Numbered from the stretch's first letter, positions 34,053-41,772 are shown. The stretch: 64,000 nucleotides of DNA from Paragemmobacter amnigenus (GCF_009908265.2 NZ_JAAATX020000017.1:1-64000); one strand, 5' to 3'. The notes: generated by a model from the sequence alone, not told the origin. Numbers and translations: made by a program.

Positions 34053-34850
34053 TTACGACGTCATCTCATAGGCCTTTTGGAAGGCGCGCTCATACTCATC
34101 GTTGAGCCTCTGCAGATCGGTCAGTATTGCCCGCATGCTGGTAACGGCTTCGATGCTTTCGGTTATCTGGTCGAGCCGGGCATTGATTGAATCACCGTCG
34201 CTCTTCAGCCGAAGCCATGCGTTCGCATAGCTTGCCTCGAGAGCAGTGACATCCTCTTTTGCGGCTTTGAGTTCCTCCATGCGCTCGATGAACTCATCGT
34301 TTTCCTTTTCCAACGCCGATTTTTTTTCGAGTGCGCCTTCCCGCAGTTGATCTTGGTAGGCTCGATATCCGGCGATAGCCTCACTGATCTTAGTCAACGC
34401 GTCCCGAGACTTGTAGAGCGCGCTGAGGCTTGCAGGGTCCAAGCCTCCGACCCTGTGTTTCTCGACCAGGCGCGTTAGCTCTTTTTCGTATGTCTCGCTG
34501 AGCAGTGGGATCAGGTGCATCTTGCTCTCGACGCTCTTCCACGCATTTTCCCGTTCGAGATTCTCTAGGGTCGCAGCAACTTCCTGTTTGTAGAGATTGT
34601 TCGTCTCGACCTGCTCGTGAAGCTGTTGGGCCTGCATGAAGATCGCTACCACAATTGCTGCCAAGGCAACTCCCGTGAACAAGCTGTTCAAAATGCCGAA
34701 GGTGTCGCCGACCGACGCCAGGGTGTTCAGCTCTCCTGGCAGAATGCTGCCGGGCATCAATCCAGTCACGACAGCAAGTAGGAAGCCTGTCCAGATTGCA
34801 AAGATCACTGCGATTGCCACGCAGAGCGCCAAAATGTGTCCTTTTTGCAT
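34053..34850 (-). CDS. Abi-like membrane protein with coiled coil
   Basis: 265 residues from MQKGHILALCVAI. Two membrane segments: LALCVAIAVIFAIWTGFLLAVV and, after GDTFGILNSLFTGVALAAIVVAIFMQ, a second. That GDxFG.xN.LF.G.A..A...A...Q pattern is shared by membrane proteins annotated as putative phage abortive infection (AbiC-like), and is the basis for this call. The rest is a long charged coiled coil (QVETNNLYKQEVAATLENLERE...). A longer in-frame open region upstream is not used; the start at 34850 begins at the membrane segment. A defence role is inferred only from the motif and accessory location. Confidence 0.65.
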   Translation of the reverse strand: MQKGHILALCVAIAVIFAIWTGFLLAVVTGLMPGSILPGELNTLASVGDTFGILNSLFTGVALAAIVVAIFMQAQQLHEQVETNNLYKQEVAATLENLERENAWKSVESKMHLIPLLSETYEKELTRLVEKHRVGGLDPASLSALYKSRDALTKISEAIAGYRAYQDQLREGALEKKSALEKENDEFIERMEELKAAKEDVTALEASYANAWLRLKSDGDSINARLDQITESIEAVTSMRAILTDLQRLNDEYERAFQKAYEMTS

Positions 34851-34986
34851 TCGCGATCTACCCTGTTCCCCCGCTTCGACATTTACTACCGATTTCCTCT
34901 GATTTGGTCGAGCGCATCGAGTGCGACGCGCTCTCGGGCGAGAATGTCCGCGATGGTCTCGTTCCAGATGACAGGCTTCGAAGTGA

Positions 34987-35655
34987 TCAACGCCAGGGCC
35001 GTGTTTTTGGCATCGTCGGCATGACTTCGAGATCTCGCAGCATTGCGCCACTGCGCAAACCGTCCCGTACCCAGTCCAGCGCCCGCCACCAGTCGTCATA
35101 TGCCCGCCGTGCAGCTTCAATTTGCTGAGGATGGGGTGAGAACGTCACCTGGCACGCCAGCACCTCCACCGTTCGCCACTTTCCACGCGACAAGACGCGC
35201 TCTGTCCCGACGACAATGGTGGTAGCCCGCTCCCCGTGCTGGTTCCGCTTCGTCTCAACCGGCACGCAACGTGGCGCCGCCCCCGGCATCCAGTCCGGCG
35301 TCAGCCCAGCGCGCGCGAGCTCAGCCACGCGGATAGCCATGCGTTTGCCACCGAGGCTGTCTGGCATTCCAGCGACTGTTGCAGCAATGACCTCTGCATC
35401 CTCATGGGTGTAGCTACCGATCTTGTACTGGCCGCCGTCGATCTTGCAGCCAAGGATGGCGCGCTGCAGCAAGACGTATTCGAGGCCAAAGCCAAACCCT
35501 TGCTCGCGCTCGGGATCGGGCGGCTCGGGCAGCTCAAGCTGGGCATGTTCAATGCGAAATGCCCATTCCAGTGCCTGTTGAACCGACATGGACCGCTTTG
35601 GGCGCCCCGACCCAAGATGCCCCGTGCGGGAATGCAAATTCCGATCGTGTTTCAT
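34987..35655 (-). CDS. Phage replication-operon protein, unknown
   Basis: 222 residues, start overlapping the initiator-like gene stop by four bases. Early helical segment (SVQQALEWAFRIEHAQLEL), then GFGFGLEYVLLQRAILGCKIDGG and later sequences of mixed strands with conserved-looking RAGLTPDWMPG and a basic/aromatic C-terminus (AYDDWWRALDWVRDGLRSGAMLRDL). Similar proteins follow replication initiators in rhodobacterial phages but I cannot assign a function. It could be a recombination or replication accessory protein. Confidence 0.6.
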   Translation of the reverse strand: MKHDRNLHSRTGHLGSGRPKRSMSVQQALEWAFRIEHAQLELPEPPDPEREQGFGFGLEYVLLQRAILGCKIDGGQYKIGSYTHEDAEVIAATVAGMPDSLGGKRMAIRVAELARAGLTPDWMPGAAPRCVPVETKRNQHGERATTIVVGTERVLSRGKWRTVEVLACQVTFSPHPQQIEAARRAYDDWWRALDWVRDGLRSGAMLRDLEVMPTMPKTRPWR

Positions 35656-36662
35656 CGGATGCCCCGCTCACGGAGGCGCTCCGCCGTCACCAGCCCGCGG
35701 GCAAGCATGGCGTCGCGCATGGAATTCGAGATCGCGCTGACTGGCACGTAGCGATCGGAGTTCACCATCTCGGCATAGAAGACCGGCAGATCCGTGATTG
35801 GTCGGGGTTCCTGCGCCGTGGCCGCTTTCGGCTTGCGCCGTATTCGCGAGGCCGCATCCGTCTTGCGCTGGGCGGCGCGCTGCATGACGCGGTCCAAAGC
35901 CTTCGGACCGTCGGGGGGCTCGGGGTGTTCCTGCCGCGATGCTTCCGCCGCCTCGAGGATTTCAGCCTCGCTCAGCCTGAGCTCATCCCGCCAGCGCCGG
36001 ACATGCTCCCGCGGCGGCCAGCCCTGCCACCAGCCGGGCAGGGGGCCGTCAGGATCGAACCCCAGCGCCGTGAGCAGCGATCCGAACAACCCCTCATCGA
36101 GGCCGTCACGCGCCTGCGCTCCCTCCTCCTCCTTTACTGGTTTACTTACTGGTTCTCTTACAAGGTTACTGTCCGGATTTCGGACACGGCTCGGGGCATT
36201 TTCCGGACACGGCTCGTGGTCAAAATCGGACACGGCTCCGCGTCCGGTTTTCGGACACGGGGTCCGGTTATCCACATGCGATGCCAAAATTTCGGCAGCG
36301 TTTTCGGGGATCGCGAAGGGCAGGTCGTCTTGCACGTTGTGGCCATGTCCGGTTTCCGGACACGGGTTTGGCCGATCTTGGGCAAAGCCCGGCTCAAAGG
36401 CCAAGATGTAGCGGGTGGGCATCTGCCGCTTGTTGCCAGGATTGAGGCGCTGCACGCGGCGGATCAGGCCCGCCGTCTCGAGCAGGGCGAGATGCTCGTT
36501 CAGGGTCGATCGGCTGATTTCGCAGTCCTCAGCCAATTGCTCTTGGGAGGGGAAGCAGCCGAAATCCGGATTGAACCGATCGCAGAGGTGCCAGAGCACG
36601 ATCTTGGTCGTGGGCTTCAGCCCGCGCTGCTGGATGGCCCAGTTGGTGGCGGCATGGCTCAT
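35652..36662 (-). CDS. Replication initiator-like protein with winged HTH and internal iterons
   Basis: 336 residues. The N-terminal 90 residues are a winged helix-turn-helix (TTKIVLWHLCDRFNPDFGCFPSQEQLAEDCEISRSTLNEHLALLETAGLIRR), typical of phage replication initiators. The central part is low-complexity and encodes five copies of a 12-13 bp DNA motif, TTTCGGACACGG, at 23-25 bp spacing, reading in different frames; the C-terminal helical part is arginine-rich. Position just downstream of VRR-NUC and in a set of five overlapping genes suits lambda O-like initiator with an origin in its own gene. DNA-binding is inferred from HTH and iterons. Confidence 0.75.
   Translation of the reverse strand: MSHAATNWAIQQRGLKPTTKIVLWHLCDRFNPDFGCFPSQEQLAEDCEISRSTLNEHLALLETAGLIRRVQRLNPGNKRQMPTRYILAFEPGFAQDRPNPCPETGHGHNVQDDLPFAIPENAAEILASHVDNRTPCPKTGRGAVSDFDHEPCPENAPSRVRNPDSNLVREPVSKPVKEEEGAQARDGLDEGLFGSLLTALGFDPDGPLPGWWQGWPPREHVRRWRDELRLSEAEILEAAEASRQEHPEPPDGPKALDRVMQRAAQRKTDAASRIRRKPKAATAQEPRPITDLPVFYAEMVNSDRYVPVSAISNSMRDAMLARGLVTAERLRERGIR
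36133..36170. other. AT-rich element next to the iterons
   Basis: An AT-richer stretch (repeats of TTACTGG and TTACTTAC) lies directly beside the iterons within the initiator gene. It fits the DNA-unwinding element of a replication origin, but the assignment is by position and base composition only. Confidence 0.45.
36178..36365. repeat. Iterons inside the initiator gene (candidate replication origin)
   Basis: The plus strand carries five copies of a TTTYCGGACACGG motif, with GGACACGG ending at 36189, 36212, 36235, 36260 and 36365. The first four are 23, 23 and 25 bases apart, about two helical turns, and are not in one reading frame. Next to them at 36133-36170 is an AT-richer stretch (TTTACTGG/TTTACTTACTGG), a possible unwinding element. 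Together this is the classical origin layout of lambda O-type initiators. Confidence 0.75.
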
Positions 36663-37054
36663 GGCGCTGGCCTCCTGACAGGAGGCGTCACGCGCGTGGT
36701 GAAGCCATGATCCGCCAATGCGCCCAGCGCATCGTCCAGTGATCGTACCAGCGCCCAGCCAAAGCCCTGCGCTGTCACCTCATCACGAAACGCCTCCTGC
36801 GCTGGGCTCAGCCGACCCTTGAGGGACTTCAATTCGAGGAAGAGGACGCGCCCAGCGGAAAGCAACATCAGATCGGCAAAGCCAGGATGGACGCCCATGC
36901 CGACGAGGATCGCCTGCCGCTTTGCGCCCCGCGGGCCAGCCTCGGTGATCTCGTTTGGGCAATGGTGAATGATCGCGCCTTTGGGCAGCGCAAAACGCAG
37001 TGCCGTGACCACGGCACGCTGCAGGTCTGCCTCGGGTGTGCCGCGCCGCTTCAT
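36659..37054 (-). CDS. VRR-NUC domain nuclease
   Basis: 131 residues. The core PD-(D/E)XK-type VRR-NUC pattern is present: ADLQRAVVTALRFALPKGAIIHHCPNE early, then GFADLMLLSAGRVLFLELKSLKGRLSPAQEAF, with the D of GFADLM and the E-x-K of FLELK as active-site candidates. Phage VRR-NUC enzymes are structure-specific or Holliday-type nucleases used in recombination or replication. It overlaps both neighbours by four bases (ATGA), and is part of the replication operon. Confidence 0.85.
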   Translation of the reverse strand: MKRRGTPEADLQRAVVTALRFALPKGAIIHHCPNEITEAGPRGAKRQAILVGMGVHPGFADLMLLSAGRVLFLELKSLKGRLSPAQEAFRDEVTAQGFGWALVRSLDDALGALADHGFTTRVTPPVRRPAP

Positions 37055-37320
37055 TTGTGGTCCTCCCGCTCGGGTCGGTGACGTTCCACGCGCCCAGGCG
37101 ACTTGGCATCAAGGACGACCAGCAGGATCCGGGCATCCTCGCGCTCCTCAGGCGTTTCGCCATGCTGGACCAAGACATTGCAGGCCAGCCGGATCAGGTG
37201 ATCGGAATGGTTCACGACATCGGCCACGACGATGCGTGCCTCGCGCCGTCGATCATCGATCCATTCCTGGCGGGCGCGGTCGCGCGCGCTGGGCTTGCGG
37301 AAGGGCAGGGGGATGCTCAT
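37051..37320 (-). CDS. Small unknown replication-operon protein
   Basis: 89 residues, basic and helical (SARDRARQEWIDDRRREARIVVADVVNHSDHLIRLACNVL), no family recognised. The strict four-base overlaps with both neighbours place it in the same leftward operon as the Xis-like, VRR-NUC and initiator-like genes. A DNA-binding or accessory role is likely but not shown. Confidence 0.6.
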   Translation of the reverse strand: MSIPLPFRKPSARDRARQEWIDDRRREARIVVADVVNHSDHLIRLACNVLVQHGETPEEREDARILLVVLDAKSPGRVERHRPEREDHK

Positions 37321-37583
37321 CGATGCCCACCCGAGCGCGAGCGGCGCGGCTCACGTACCTCTTGGGCTTCCAACCAGTCGAGGACGGCTGTCCTGCGATA
37401 GAGGATCTTCCGTCCAGCCTTCACGAAAGCCGGCCCGCGCCGGGCATCCGCCCAGCGCCGCAGGGTTTCCTCACATACCCCAAGTTCCTGGGCGAGGTCG
37501 GTGCGGCTGATCCAGTCCTGCAACAGCGCGCCGTCGCTCCCCCTCGTCTTCGGGGCCTCAGCACTCGTTTCAAGTTGCGTCAT
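37317..37583 (-). CDS. Excisionase-like HTH protein
   Basis: 88 residues, starting MTQLETSAEAPKTRG with GGGAGA upstream. The C-terminal half is a MerR/Xis-type winged helix: SRTDLAQELGVCEETLRRWADARRGPAFVKAGRKILYRRTAVLDWLEA. It is the first gene of the leftward replication operon, and its upstream region holds the repeat-rich control region next to the integrase, so it is probably the excisionase or an early regulator. A longer open frame upstream has no ribosome site and crosses the repeats, so it is not used. Confidence 0.8.
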   Translation of the reverse strand: MTQLETSAEAPKTRGSDGALLQDWISRTDLAQELGVCEETLRRWADARRGPAFVKAGRKILYRRTAVLDWLEAQEVREPRRSRSGGHR

Positions 37584-37656
37584 CTGCGTTCTCCCGATTG
37601 TCGCCCGCTGTGGGCGAATGTCGTGAGCCAGCAGAAACACAGAGGCAGGGGTGGCA

Positions 37657-37676
37657 GGGTGGCAGTGACCGGCAGT
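37657..37676 (+). repeat. 20-bp repeat copy 1
   Basis: Perfect copy of GGGTGGCAGTGACCGGCAGT, direct orientation. Together with the preceding GGCA it is identical over 24 bp to the inverted copy at 38093-38116. Confidence 0.85.
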
Positions 37677-37760
37677 CAAATTGCGGTTGCTGCCACCCCC
37701 CGTGCCACCCCCTATTTTATTGATCGGAGCGAAATCCTCGCTGCGGTGCAGCGTGATTTG

Positions 37761-37777
37761 CAGGTTTTGCAAACCTG
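37761..37777. promoter_or_regulatory. Palindrome, candidate operator
   Basis: CAGGTTTTGCAAACCTG has 7-bp perfect arms around a 3-base centre, the size of a repressor operator. It lies upstream of the Xis-like gene. No matching repressor gene could be recognised. Confidence 0.4.
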
Positions 37778-37877
37778 GCTGCCCACCATCCTCCACGCCC
37801 TATACAAGCCTGATCGATGGAATTTCCCCTCATTCGCCAACATTGGCGGAGTTTCGGCGACATTCAGGGGTGGCAAT

Positions 37878-37897
37878 GGGTGGCAGTGACCGGCAGT
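37878..37897 (+). repeat. 20-bp repeat copy 2
   Basis: Perfect second copy of the 20-bp sequence, direct orientation, 221 bp after the first. A shorter GGGTGGCA element is adjacent. Confidence 0.85.
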
Positions 37898-38092
37898 GGC
37901 TTGCCGGTTTCCGCGCCGGTCTCTGATTTTCTTGGGAAATTGATGCCCAACGCATCCGAGATCGCGCGGTGAAGCGCGCATTGGCCAACTGTCGCCAGCG
38001 GGTTGCGCGCGCTCGGTGCGATAATTCTCCCGCAAGGCAGCGGCAGGTGGGTGGCAGCGACGCGGCACAGGGGTGGCACGCCCTCCAGTGTC

Positions 38093-38112
38093 ACTGCCGG
38101 TCACTGCCACCC
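38093..38112 (-). repeat. 20-bp repeat copy 3, inverted
   Basis: Exact reverse complement of the 20-bp repeat, about 77 bp before the integrase start. With the extended match it reaches 24 bp identity with copy 1 in opposite orientation. Confidence 0.85.
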
Positions 38113-38188
38113 TGCCGGTCAGGGCGCCATGATTACCTTGATAGAGCCGCGAATCTACGCGTCATGAACGGGGAAAGGAGGTGCGTCG

Positions 38189-39448
38189 ATGCCAACACGA
38201 GAACGCCTGACTGAGAAACTGGTCCGGGATGCCATCCCCGCCGAGGGACGGGATTACCAGATCTTCGATGACGATATCCGCGGCTTTGCGGTCTGCATAT
38301 ATCGGGGTGGCGGGCGCGCCTTCACCTTCGACTATCGCGTGGCTGGACGCCAGCGCCGGATGACTTTCGGGCGCTGGCCGGAATGGACCGTGACAGCTGC
38401 GCGCGACCGCGCACGCGCCTTGCGCCGAGAGGTCGACCTTGGTGGCGACCCGCTTGGCGAACGCGATCAGATCCGCGAGGCGGCACGCGTCAATGACTTG
38501 ATCGATCGCTATCTCAAGGAGCACTGCGTCCGGCTCGCACCGACGAACGCGTCCGACCAGAAATCCATGATGATGAAACTGGTCGCGCCGCACTGGGGCA
38601 AGAAGCTCGTCACAGAAATCACCAAGGCCGATGTCGAGAAGCTCCTCGCGAAGGTCGCGGAGGGCAGGGCGCGGCCCCATAAAGAAAAGCCGAACAATCG
38701 CGCTCGCAAGCTTCAACCCGCGCGACCCACGCCCGTGCGGGCAAACCGATTGGGGGAGGCGTTACGGAAGATGTTCAACCTTGCGGTCGAGTGGGAGATG
38801 CGCGCCGACAATCCGGCCAGCAGCTTCTATCGTCGGATCGAGAATGCCCGCGAACGCTTCCTGACCAAGGAGGAGATCGATCGGCTGGCCAAGGCGCTGG
38901 AGTCCGACGAGGATCAGCGTGCCGCGGGCATCATCCGGATGTGCCTCTTGACCGGTGCTCGAGTTGGCGAGGTCCGCCAGTCGCGCTTTGAGCAGTTCAA
39001 CCTTGAACTCGGCGTCTGGGCCAAGCCGGCCGCTACCACCAAGCAGCGCAAGGTCCACCGCGTACCGATCTCGGACGAGGTCGCGGCGATTGTGCGCCAG
39101 CGCCAGTTGCTGGTGCCAAAGGGCAATCCCTGGCTCTTTCCGGGCGACGTGCCGGGGCAGCCCGTGAAGGAAATCCGGCGGTTCTGGCGGCGCATGCAGG
39201 CGACCGCAGAGATTGGGGATGCGCGGATCCACGACCTGCGCCACACCTTCGCCTCGCTCCTCGTCAGCGGTGGGGCGTCGCTCGAGATGATCAGCAAGCT
39301 CTTGGGGCACACCCAGATGCAGACGACGCAGCGATACGCCCATTTGCTCGACGCCCCCCTGCGGGCCGGGCTCGATGCCGTGGCCAGTGCAGTCCGCCCA
39401 CGGCTGAAGGTGGTCCATGATCAGGATGCTGATAGGAAGAGCGCCTGA
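38189..39448 (+). CDS. Tyrosine integrase, P4-like with DUF4102 N-terminus
   Basis: 419 residues starting MPTRERLTEKLVRDAIP with AAAGGAGG at good spacing. N-terminal DUF4102-like domain (YQIFDDDIRGFAVCIYRGGGRAFTFDYRVAGRQRRMTFGRW), a core-binding helical part, then the catalytic domain: R in LTGARVGEVRQS, K in TTKQRKVHRVPIS, HDLRHTFASLL, GHTQMQTTQRYAHL with the catalytic tyrosine in the last. This is the P4-type integrase family, which commonly uses tRNA 3' ends. Followed by a terminator hairpin. It is probably the integrase of the prophage. Confidence 0.93.
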   Translation: MPTRERLTEKLVRDAIPAEGRDYQIFDDDIRGFAVCIYRGGGRAFTFDYRVAGRQRRMTFGRWPEWTVTAARDRARALRREVDLGGDPLGERDQIREAARVNDLIDRYLKEHCVRLAPTNASDQKSMMMKLVAPHWGKKLVTEITKADVEKLLAKVAEGRARPHKEKPNNRARKLQPARPTPVRANRLGEALRKMFNLAVEWEMRADNPASSFYRRIENARERFLTKEEIDRLAKALESDEDQRAAGIIRMCLLTGARVGEVRQSRFEQFNLELGVWAKPAATTKQRKVHRVPISDEVAAIVRQRQLLVPKGNPWLFPGDVPGQPVKEIRRFWRRMQATAEIGDARIHDLRHTFASLLVSGGASLEMISKLLGHTQMQTTQRYAHLLDAPLRAGLDAVASAVRPRLKVVHDQDADRKSA

Positions 39449-39475
39449 GGGGCCTTTGCCCTCAGGGCTTTTCTG
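39444..39475 (+). terminator. Intrinsic terminator after the integrase
   Basis: CCTGAGGG (39444-39451), a seven-base loop, CCCTCAGG (39459-39466), then GCTTTTCT. The stem starts at the stop codon of the integrase. It also faces the next, leftward gene and may act in both directions. Confidence 0.7.
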
Positions 39476-40067
39476 GCGTCTTAGTCAGTTCCCGCCAGAT
39501 GGGCGTGATCCGGCGACGGATTGACCGTTCATCTGGCACGTCGTTGCCATCGGAATGTTCCACGAACCATTCCTGCATTTCCGCGACGAGCTCGCCCTGC
39601 GACGCGGGGATACCCCGCTCGTGAATGCGCAGCGCAAGGGCCTGCAACATACCCTCCCAATCGTAAGGCGACACCGAGCCCGTGCCGCCGCTTACGCGCC
39701 GAAATAGTTCGTTCTTTTCCTCGAAGCGGTGAACATGCTGACCAGAGATCAGCAGGTCTGCCACCGAGACCTCCACGCCTGCGACGGGATCGGTGATTAG
39801 CTGCCAGTCTGCTTCGCCTTTCGTGCGGACGCGGCGCAGCCAGGCGGTCTGGGGTCCGGTTCCGCAGCGACGAAACATCGGTAGAATGTCGAAGGCAGAA
39901 ATGATGACCTCGCCGGCTACGACCTTCTCGCCACACATGGCGGGTGGGATCCCAGTCAGGATGTCGAAATGACCTGCAGCGGACCAGCCGGCGACATCGG
40001 CGATGGTGTAGCCCCACCGCGCAGCAACTTCATGGACGGTGTAGAATTCGCGTTTTGGCAGCTTCAT
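39462..40067 (-). CDS. Unknown protein with N-terminal HTH-like segment
   Basis: 201 residues, MKLPKREFYTVHEVAARWGYTIADVAGWSAAGHFDILTGIPPAM: the EVAARWGYTIADV part resembles a MerR/Xis-type helix-turn-helix. The middle contains VSVADLLISGQHVHRFEEKNELFRR, and the C-terminus is helical, ending in SIRRRITPIWRELTK. Similar HTH proteins are commonly found beside integrases in alphaproteobacterial islands. Its stop abuts the integrase terminator. A DNA-binding regulator is plausible. Confidence 0.65.
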   Translation of the reverse strand: MKLPKREFYTVHEVAARWGYTIADVAGWSAAGHFDILTGIPPAMCGEKVVAGEVIISAFDILPMFRRCGTGPQTAWLRRVRTKGEADWQLITDPVAGVEVSVADLLISGQHVHRFEEKNELFRRVSGGTGSVSPYDWEGMLQALALRIHERGIPASQGELVAEMQEWFVEHSDGNDVPDERSIRRRITPIWRELTKTPEKP

Positions 40068-40214
40068 GCTTGCTCCTGTTCTGATGCATGTGCCGCCCGC
40101 TCAAACGACCGGCACCGGGTTCTATGGAGTGCAAGCGGCCGTCAGCATTCCCCGGAGCCGATTCCGACTCGCTTGCAAAGCGATCCTGCACTAGCGTGGG
40201 CGTAAGGACGCTAC

Positions 40215-41219
40215 GTGGAGCCGACTATGGCCTTCCGAAAAGCACAGGAGCTGATCCGGCTGGCCGAGATGGCCGGCTCGCGATACCGCGGCGTATGCTT
40301 GAACGACGTCAGTGACGCTTTCGGTGTCAATCAGCGGACCGCCCAGCGCATGATGCGCGAGTTCGAGGAGGCGTTTCCGTCCTACATCTGCTCAACCGAC
40401 CGCGATCGGCGGCGGTGGTGGAAGCTGAGCGATACGACCTTGATGCACATGCAAGGTGTTCGCGCGAGCGAGCTTTCGGCCCTCGATATGGCCATCAAAC
40501 GTGCGCAGCACGAAGGCGCAGTCATGGATCTGCGGGGGCTGGTTTCTCTACGCGATCGGCTGCTGGCCAGCATGCCGTCCATTCATGCGCGAAAAACGGA
40601 GACTGATGCAGCCGCGATCCTCGAGGCGCAAGGTTTGGCATGTCGGCCCGGGCCGCAGGCAAAGCTTGCCCCCAACATTCTTGGGGCCATCGCCGAGGGC
40701 ATCAAGGCCCCATTCTCGATGGACATTGTCTATCAAGCCGCTCGAGATCCCGAGCCGCGCGTGCGGAAGGTTGAACCCTATGGACTTCTTCTGGGGACTC
40801 GGCAGTATCTGATCGCCAGGGACATCGAGAATGGCCGTGTTTACCGGCGGTACCGCATGGATCGGATCAGCAGCGCCAAGATCACAGGACAGTCCTTCCC
40901 CAGGGATCCCGACTTCGACCTCGACGCCTTTGCTGTCCAGGCCTTCGGGTCATACCATTCGGACGACGAGTACGGGCGCGTCGTGTGGAGGTTTGCGCCC
41001 AGCGCCGCCGCGGTTGCGCGGGAGTTTGAATTCCATCCGACGCAGCATGTGACCGATGAACCTGATGGCAGCTTGCGAGTCGAGTTCATGGCGTCAGGTT
41101 GGATTGAGATGGTTTGGCACCTCTACCAATGGGGCGATCAGGTCGAGGTAGTGGAACCTACAGCCCTCAGAAACCTAACAAAAGATTATGTGCGACGCGA
41201 CATAACGATACTACCCTGA
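40215..41219 (+). CDS. WYL-domain transcriptional regulator
   Basis: 334 residues. Winged HTH at residues about 15-75 (RYRGVCLNDVSDAFGVNQRTAQRMMREFEEAFP), then a WYL core around 165-230 (PRVRKVEPYGLLLGTRQYLIARDIENGRVYRRYRMDRIS, with QYL in place of WYL) and a C-terminal WCX-type extension (EFMASGWIEMVWHLYQWGDQVEVVEP). WYL regulators such as BrxR and CapW sit upstream of, and repress, antiphage operons. The gene precedes the Hsp70 operon in the same direction. Start is the GTG with AAGGA upstream; an ATG 12 bases later is also possible. Confidence 0.85.
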   Translation: MEPTMAFRKAQELIRLAEMAGSRYRGVCLNDVSDAFGVNQRTAQRMMREFEEAFPSYICSTDRDRRRWWKLSDTTLMHMQGVRASELSALDMAIKRAQHEGAVMDLRGLVSLRDRLLASMPSIHARKTETDAAAILEAQGLACRPGPQAKLAPNILGAIAEGIKAPFSMDIVYQAARDPEPRVRKVEPYGLLLGTRQYLIARDIENGRVYRRYRMDRISSAKITGQSFPRDPDFDLDAFAVQAFGSYHSDDEYGRVVWRFAPSAAAVAREFEFHPTQHVTDEPDGSLRVEFMASGWIEMVWHLYQWGDQVEVVEPTALRNLTKDYVRRDITILP

Positions 41220-41297
41220 TGCGCAATCGCTTGTGAGGTCCCAAGCTGTGATCGACCGGTCCAGAAATGCCGAAGTAACACGGAAAAATCCTGAGAT

Positions 41298-41321
41298 CCT
41301 GAGGCCAACATAGGCTTCAGG
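41298..41321 (+). promoter_or_regulatory. Leader hairpin before the Hsp70 operon
   Basis: CCTGAGGCC (41298-41306), loop AACATA, GGCTTCAGG (41313-41321) forms a 9-bp stem with one G-U pair, seven bases before an AAGGAGG ribosome site. It may be an operator for the WYL protein or an mRNA structure controlling the leader ORF. Confidence 0.45.
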
Positions 41322-41340
41322 GATGCAAGGAGGTACAAAG

Positions 41341-41376
41341 ATGTCATATAGCTACAGTCAGTCCGAATCTGACTAG
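41341..41376 (+). CDS. 11-codon leader ORF ending in amber, in frame with the GrpE-like gene
   Basis: ATG at 41341 with the best ribosome site of the operon (AAGGAGG at 41328-41334) reads MSYSYSQSESD and then TAG. The frame continues directly into the GrpE-like protein (TTG CAC AAA...). Either this is a short regulatory leader peptide, or the 5' end of the GrpE-like gene with a nonsense or recoded amber. The downstream ATG at 41401 has its own GAGG site. Confidence 0.55.
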   Translation: MSYSYSQSESD

Positions 41377-41400
41377 TTGCACAAAGCAGTCGAGGTCCGA

Positions 41401-41772
41401 ATGTCCGCAGGCGAAGAGAGTGTCGAAAAGTATAGATCCGCACTAATAGATGCGGCGGTCGAAGGGTGGCGTTTTTCAAGATTATTTTCGCGCCTTATTT
41501 CAAAATTGGATGCCGGTGAAAGCTCACGGTATCTAAGCCAGCAACGATACTTTCAGAAAAAGATCTCAGAGAGCCTCGAGGACGTAGGGTTAAAATTGGT
41601 CAATGTCGAAGGTCAGGTTTATGACCCTGGCATGGCAGCTACAGCATTGAACTTGGAGGACTTTGCTCCTCAAGACGTGTTGATGGTAGAGCAGATGGTC
41701 GAGCCCATCATAATGGATGCGAATGGACTGTGTCGATCCGGCACTGTGATGCTGATGCGGGTGGAAAAATGA
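41401..41772 (+). CDS. GrpE-like small protein
   Basis: 123 residues from MSAGEESVEKYRSALID with GAGG six bases upstream. A helical N-terminal half, then a beta-rich end: VNVEGQVYDPGMAATALNLEDF, VEQMVEPIIMDANGLCRSGTVMLMRVEK, which follows the order of the GrpE beta-domain (G-x-x-Y/F-D-P, then ...G.V.R...V). GrpE is the nucleotide exchange factor of Hsp70, and the next gene is an Hsp70, which supports the call. It is much shorter than true GrpE. The stop overlaps the Hsp70 start in ATGA. Confidence 0.6.
   Translation: MSAGEESVEKYRSALIDAAVEGWRFSRLFSRLISKLDAGESSRYLSQQRYFQKKISESLEDVGLKLVNVEGQVYDPGMAATALNLEDFAPQDVLMVEQMVEPIIMDANGLCRSGTVMLMRVEK

Larger units (their letters stand above)
37584..38188. 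promoter_or_regulatory. Repeat-rich control region between Xis-like and integrase genes
   Basis: A 605-bp gap without a convincing gene. It holds three copies of a perfect 20-bp sequence, many shorter GGGTGGCA/TGCCACCC elements and a 7+7 palindrome CAGGTTTTGCAAACCTG (37761-37777). It separates divergent promoters for the leftward replication operon and the rightward integrase, where phages carry arm-type integrase/Xis sites, operators or an origin. No repressor gene is recognisable nearby. Confidence 0.6.

Noticed and set aside
37584-38188. CRISPR-like array
   Set aside because: Repeats are few, unequal in spacing and in both orientations, with no spacers of constant length or cas genes.
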